Positions 59,191-64,000 of a stretch of 64,000 nucleotides of DNA are shown in pieces (the first letter of the stretch is position 1; the number at the start of each line of letters is the position of its first letter). Below the pieces are notes generated by a model that worked only from the letters and a program-made list of their open reading frames with translations, was not told where the DNA came from and ran no database searches. The position numbers were made by a program, and so were the translations under genes. The stretch spans positions 10,264,501-10,328,500 of the forward strand of contig NC_079373.1 of the NCBI RefSeq assembly GCF_021018895.1, read 5' to 3'. The stretch comes from Seriola aureovittata (Eukaryota; Chordata; Actinopteri; Carangiformes; Carangidae).

Positions 59191-62100
59191 AATTTTCCCA
59201 TTTTCTACAGTAAGTATCTCTCTGTACACTTCAGCCTCAGTAATGTACCACATCACTTCCACTTTCACTAGACGTTGAGAACATTGGGGCATCCATTCTT
59301 TGGCAAAGAGCTCCCTCGTCAGGCTCAAGAATGGTTGCTGGAGAACCTGTTAACCAACTATTACATGTCCTCAGTATTCAGCACGGCTTACTGCTTTGCC
59401 TCTGTGGAGCCTCATCAGTTTTTTTCTTACTTGTGAGAAAGAGATAAATATTTTTCGGTGGCTGGAACGTAACGTTAAAATTGTGAGAGTGTAGAGAGCG
59501 TAGTGGACATATGGATGTCTCCACATAGGTCCCCCAGTCAAGCAAACAGGTGTTACCCGTTCACTCTTTCCTGGTTGCCCTCCATCATTTGCCCTGGCAG
59601 CCAACATGCAGAGATCTTTGTCCAAACCTCCCTCACACTGTTCAGTTGGAGCTTGTTTCCACTCATCTCTGTCAAGGTGTTCTTTCCATCTTTCATTTTA
59701 TTCAGCTCCCTCTGGGGCTGGTTTCTCAAAGGCAAACATCGCGTCTGGCTTAGATCTAACAAATAGTAAATCTTCAGGTAGACATCTTAAGTTCAGCAGT
59801 TGCACAAAGCTGTGTAGTTTTTGGCTCATTTGCTCTGCACTCTGGCTAAATTGGGACTCATTTCAAACAAAAAACAAAGCAGAGTGAGCTACAGCTTCAT
59901 TCTCCTCAGTGCTGTTTTGAGTGAAAAAATAGCAGGAAAGAAACTCAAAGGTTGCTTATGTCTATAATAATCTTTCTCTTCTCATTGGTTTATCCACAGC
60001 AGTGACGGGACCATATGTTGTGCTATGTGTTTATGTGTGTGGCAGCAGGTGATTGACTGTTACAATGTAAACAGATATTTTTTTTCTGAGACTGCTTGAG
60101 ACTGAGGTGGTTAACACTTCAGGCCTGCAATGAAATATTTTATTTTTGTGGAACTGTGTAGCTCACATTAGACCAGTCTGAGAGCAAAAGTAACATCACT
60201 TTATTATTTAGGATGGATGTCATCAATGGTTTGTCACTTATTTAGTTCAAGAAAAAGAAAAACTTTTTTTTTTAATTTGTATTTTAGACCAGAGTTATTT
60301 ATTCTGCAGGCTTTTGAACATTACTATATAAACTGCAAATATTCTACACAATGGCCTAAGAATGATCTTTTATATGAATGAAAGAGTAATATTTTTATAT
60401 TATATGGCAGTGCATATATGTTTCATGATTTAAAGCACTATTCACAAGATACTTTGAAGGATTTAGTTGATTAAGTTCATAAGCACAGAACATCTTTGCT
60501 GTACCTCCTTTAGGGTGAAATAAGAATTATCACTGCACTTTCAAACTCGACTCATTACGTCACTATTTATTTCACAGGGAGTATATTTATATGGGGCTTT
60601 TTTATATCATTTATCAACTTGTCGGACACTTAAGTGACATGGTGAAGATGAAGTTGCTGAAATAATCTACGCAACAGAACGTATGATTACAGTTTTCCTA
60701 ACAAGCTCACTAACAACATTTTTAGACTTTGGAAATGTATGAATACTTGTTAAGCTCAAGGTGACCTCTCATAGTTTCCCTGCCTCATTACCATATACTG
60801 GAGCTCATTACTGTCACCTCATATAAAAAGAGAAATGTGCAGCTCCGTTTTTTGTGCCGTATACGCCGTGGGCAATCAAGACTAGTCAAAAAACAGTAAC
60901 CAGTGGTGTTAAAATATCCAAGTACAGAATCTCACAAACCTACATATTATTTTGCCCTTCTCAGAAACCAACAATAACTTTAATCTGTGCCTTCTCTCTG
61001 AATCTTACTTATTAGCTTGCCCAAAAAAATACATCTGTTATCTGCTCACTCGAGATTAAAAACACCCTGGCATTCTTACTTCTTACAACTAGCTGCTTCA
61101 AATGTTGGTATTCACGAGCCAACACTGGATGTTACAGCCTGCTATTATTTCATTCACCACATGAGGGCAGTAGCACTCCTACCACTCCTCCATCCCCCAC
61201 TTGTACATGTAAATTTTCTTCTCAGCCTTAACAAGAAGGGACCTCTGTATTTGAGGCTGTTTGTGGCATAAACATGAGGATTTCAACAAATATTGGTTCA
61301 TCATTATTTTAAATTTAGTGGTGGTTTTTGAAGTATGTGAAATGAAGTACATTTGAACTTTCATAGATTAAAAATAAGAAATTAATGGAGATGCTTACCA
61401 CACTAATAAAACATAACACCATCTGTATACATATCTTACATGGTGCCCTTTCATTGACTCTGTCAACATTAGCTCCGATGCAATGACTCTCAAGAGGGCT
61501 GAAATTTTTTATCCTACAAACTCCAAGTGTTGACTGAAGCAAATTTGACATGACTATAAGGCCAGACCCTCAAATTAAAACAGTGTGTCTTTGGTATTTT
61601 AGGCACATTTTGTGTTTGACCTGCTGATCAGAAAGTAAGCACCAGTAGCAGTCGGCCTGTCACTGCCCCCCCCCCCCCCCCCCCCCCCCCATTTGAAGTG
61701 TCTGCATTGGTGCAGGTCAGGATCTCACTGAGTATTTAACAGCTGCTAAGTGTTACTGGTGGCCAGCACGAGCAGCTCCTGATCCTGGTGGTTTACTCTC
61801 TCCAGCACGCTCGTGTCACCTCACATACAAGGGGTATTAACACAAGCTTGAAGAGCAACCCGGCTAGTGGCGTCATAGCTATGTTTATTGGCATCATAAA
61901 CTGTGTTTATTGTTATGCGCCAAAACACCAATACAAATCATACAAATGTGAAAACCTACTTGGCAATAAACCTGATTCTGATAGCAGATAATATAATGTA
62001 GTAGGTATTTTTTGTAATAGCACTGCCATTGCTTCTGCCTCCAGGATGATGAAGTTTGAATTAAATTTGGAGGCATGAAATCAAACTGAAAGCAGCTGAG

Positions 62101-64000
62101 TTTTAAAATCTGGTAAAAATCAATCTGACGCAAAGCTTGTGTGTTGACATACTGTGAAGTTTTTTTTCTGTTTGTTATATCACACACGTTAAACACTGCT
62201 TTCATTTTACCGAAGAACTCCAAAAATAGAGGATTTATCCTGCTTAGATTTTGTGATATGAATCGACAGTTTGTGGTAAAACTCCTTTCAGAGCATCTCT
62301 GATTATGTCAGCATTTTCCATCTTAATTGTGGCTACCAGAAAAATACTTGGACAAGCTTTTGGACCCTCTCTATAGTAACAAATCTTAACGGAAGAACAA
62401 ACACAGGACAACATACATTTGAGAGCACCCCTTTATTCTCAATATGTTACCAGTTACAGTGGTAGGGGTTTGTAGTCGTTCTGCTGCTGTTAGAGGAACT
62501 TGTGTAAAAGCCTTTAAAATAATGTTTGATTTTTTTCTTAGTTTGGGGTCACTGCAAAGGATTGATGTTGTAGTATTTACCTCTTTACTCTAGTGTAGTC
62601 TTGCACCACTACATCTCTTCTTTCCTCATAAAAATTCCTCCCAGGAAAAAGGGAGAAGAGAGTGAGGGTTGTGGGGGAGAGGTGGGGCTGATGGGCTCCG
62701 TGTTCAGTTTGTTTTAGCCCCCCTGTTTGGAGAGGAAACTTTCATTGCTTGATGATTTATGAGTGCTTAGCCGCCCTGGGGAATTAGAGAGTCCCCTTTT
62801 CCTGCATGTAATAACCCACCCTCTAACATAAAACCTACGTTTCTCCTTTGTGTTGTGTTTATCCAGTGTGAAAGGTGTTAGGTCCGGTGGGGAGTTAAAG
62901 GGCCTGAAGAAGCCCCTCAGGACCATTCAACAGAAACCATAACGGGGGGGCAGACGATTAACATCTGCTGCGATGAGACCGCAGAACCCGTTGTGAAAAT
63001 GTGTGAATCTAGAAAAATACACTCAACAACACAGTTTGAGATATAGGACATGTGGTGAGTCAAATAATGCTGCAGCTCCCTGTAACAGCCAGGCTTTGTT
63101 GTTGTGGTAAAGAACAACTGAATTGTCCTACTGCTACCGAGTCCCACAGCACGAGTGGCCTTGGTCTCGACCAGTCAGCCTTTATGACGCAGTGCGGTGC
63201 CCATGACCCAGTGTGAAACAGGAAGTGAGCTGGAAAGGCAAGGAAATTAGTCTGTAGGGATGGGTCGTTTCTCAGGCTGAGCATCACCACTGTCTTGAGA
63301 GATCGCTAGTGCTCTGTGACTCACTTGTGGAGCATGTGTTTTCAGTCTGCAGGACTTGGATTTAACTGATGACTACAAATAGATGGCCTGAGCTATCCCA
63401 TGTGAGAAGACCACAAAGTGCTCTATGGTTACAGAGGAGAAAAATATAAGAAAAATATAAAGGAGAAAAATGTTTAGCATCCAGTTGTCAGCCAAATGAT
63501 AGACTGTATGAGGCCGCTTCCTCATTAGTTATCTCTGTTTTCTTTTTTCACTTTCTCTCTTCACCCTATGTTTTGGTGTTGCGAAGTTTCCTCACAGCTG
63601 GAGACTAATGCAGTGCTTAGTTCCTTATTGCACACCAGATTTTCTCACCCTGTGGCCTTCGCTTCGAGCTGTCATCTCTGCCTGTCAATCAGGACCAGGG
63701 TGATCCAGTGCACATGAGTCCGTGAGAGGTCAACTGTTGTGTGTGTCTGACCTTTGAGCTCTGCAGCAGGAGGGCTTCTTGTGCAAATGCACAGAACAAG
63801 GCCGGACTTGAGTGCACAATAAATCAGAAGGATGCTTCACCGCCCCCATATTCACAAGATTCATAATTGGAAGCATATTGTGGAGAAGAGAGACAAAATG
63901 CTGCTCTGGACCTAAGAGGTTGAGGGGGTTAGAAACACAGGCTGATAACAAACTTGCAGAGTGTTAGGAGGGAATCAGCGGAAAGGCTGCTGGTTTTAGT
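59191..64000. other. No gene seen; non-coding
   Basis: Only short ORFs, the poly-C run and AT-rich DNA. The stretch 59480-60060 has several overlapping short ORFs on both strands but none resembles a protein; it may be an unrecognised repeat. Confidence 0.55.
61666..61690. repeat. Poly-C run of 25
   Basis: 25 consecutive C. The exact length may be a sequencing estimate. Confidence 0.85.

Overview
This window looks like nuclear DNA from a ray-finned fish. It is mostly non-coding, full of long (TG)n, (CA)n, (ATCT)n and (TCAC)n microsatellites, and carries decayed LINEs, a tRNA-derived SINE, a Tc1-like remnant and short inverted-repeat elements of kinds I know from teleost genomes. Coding sequence occurs as short exons with GT..AG introns. 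There is no bacterial-style gene arrangement, CRISPR array or phage module.

One protein-coding gene can be supported: a plus-strand tetraspanin-18 gene (tspan18). Its seven coding exons lie at 49762-54013, join entirely in phase 0 and encode 246 residues with all tetraspanin hallmarks (four membrane segments, CCG and PxxCC motifs, six cysteines in the large extracellular loop). A splice acceptor at 49721-49728, just before the start codon, shows that more 5' untranslated exon lies upstream. The best candidate is a CpG-rich stretch ending in a strong donor at 21940/21941, which would make a first intron of about 27.8 kb. This link is inferred. The 3' UTR probably ends soon after an AATAAA at 55145-55150.

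Layout. 1-21.5 kb: no supported gene; dispersed repeats, microsatellites and a Tc1-like fragment. 20.7-21.2 kb: three repeat fragments packed end to end just before the CpG-rich candidate promoter and exon (21.54-21.94 kb). 22-49.7 kb: candidate long first intron, with a SINE, further copies of the same repeat families, a second inverted-repeat element at 42.6-43.2 kb and several microsatellites. 49.7-55.2 kb: tspan18 coding exons and 3' UTR. 55.6-59.2 kb: two decayed LINEs in opposite orientations. 59.2-64 kb: no supported gene.

The tspan18 product would be a plasma-membrane organiser. No second host gene could be tied to it here. The most informative material beyond it is the repeat landscape: at least three short element families, each visible more than once inside the window or with matching inverted ends, including one copy nested inside another. 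I did not find evidence for an undescribed biological system.
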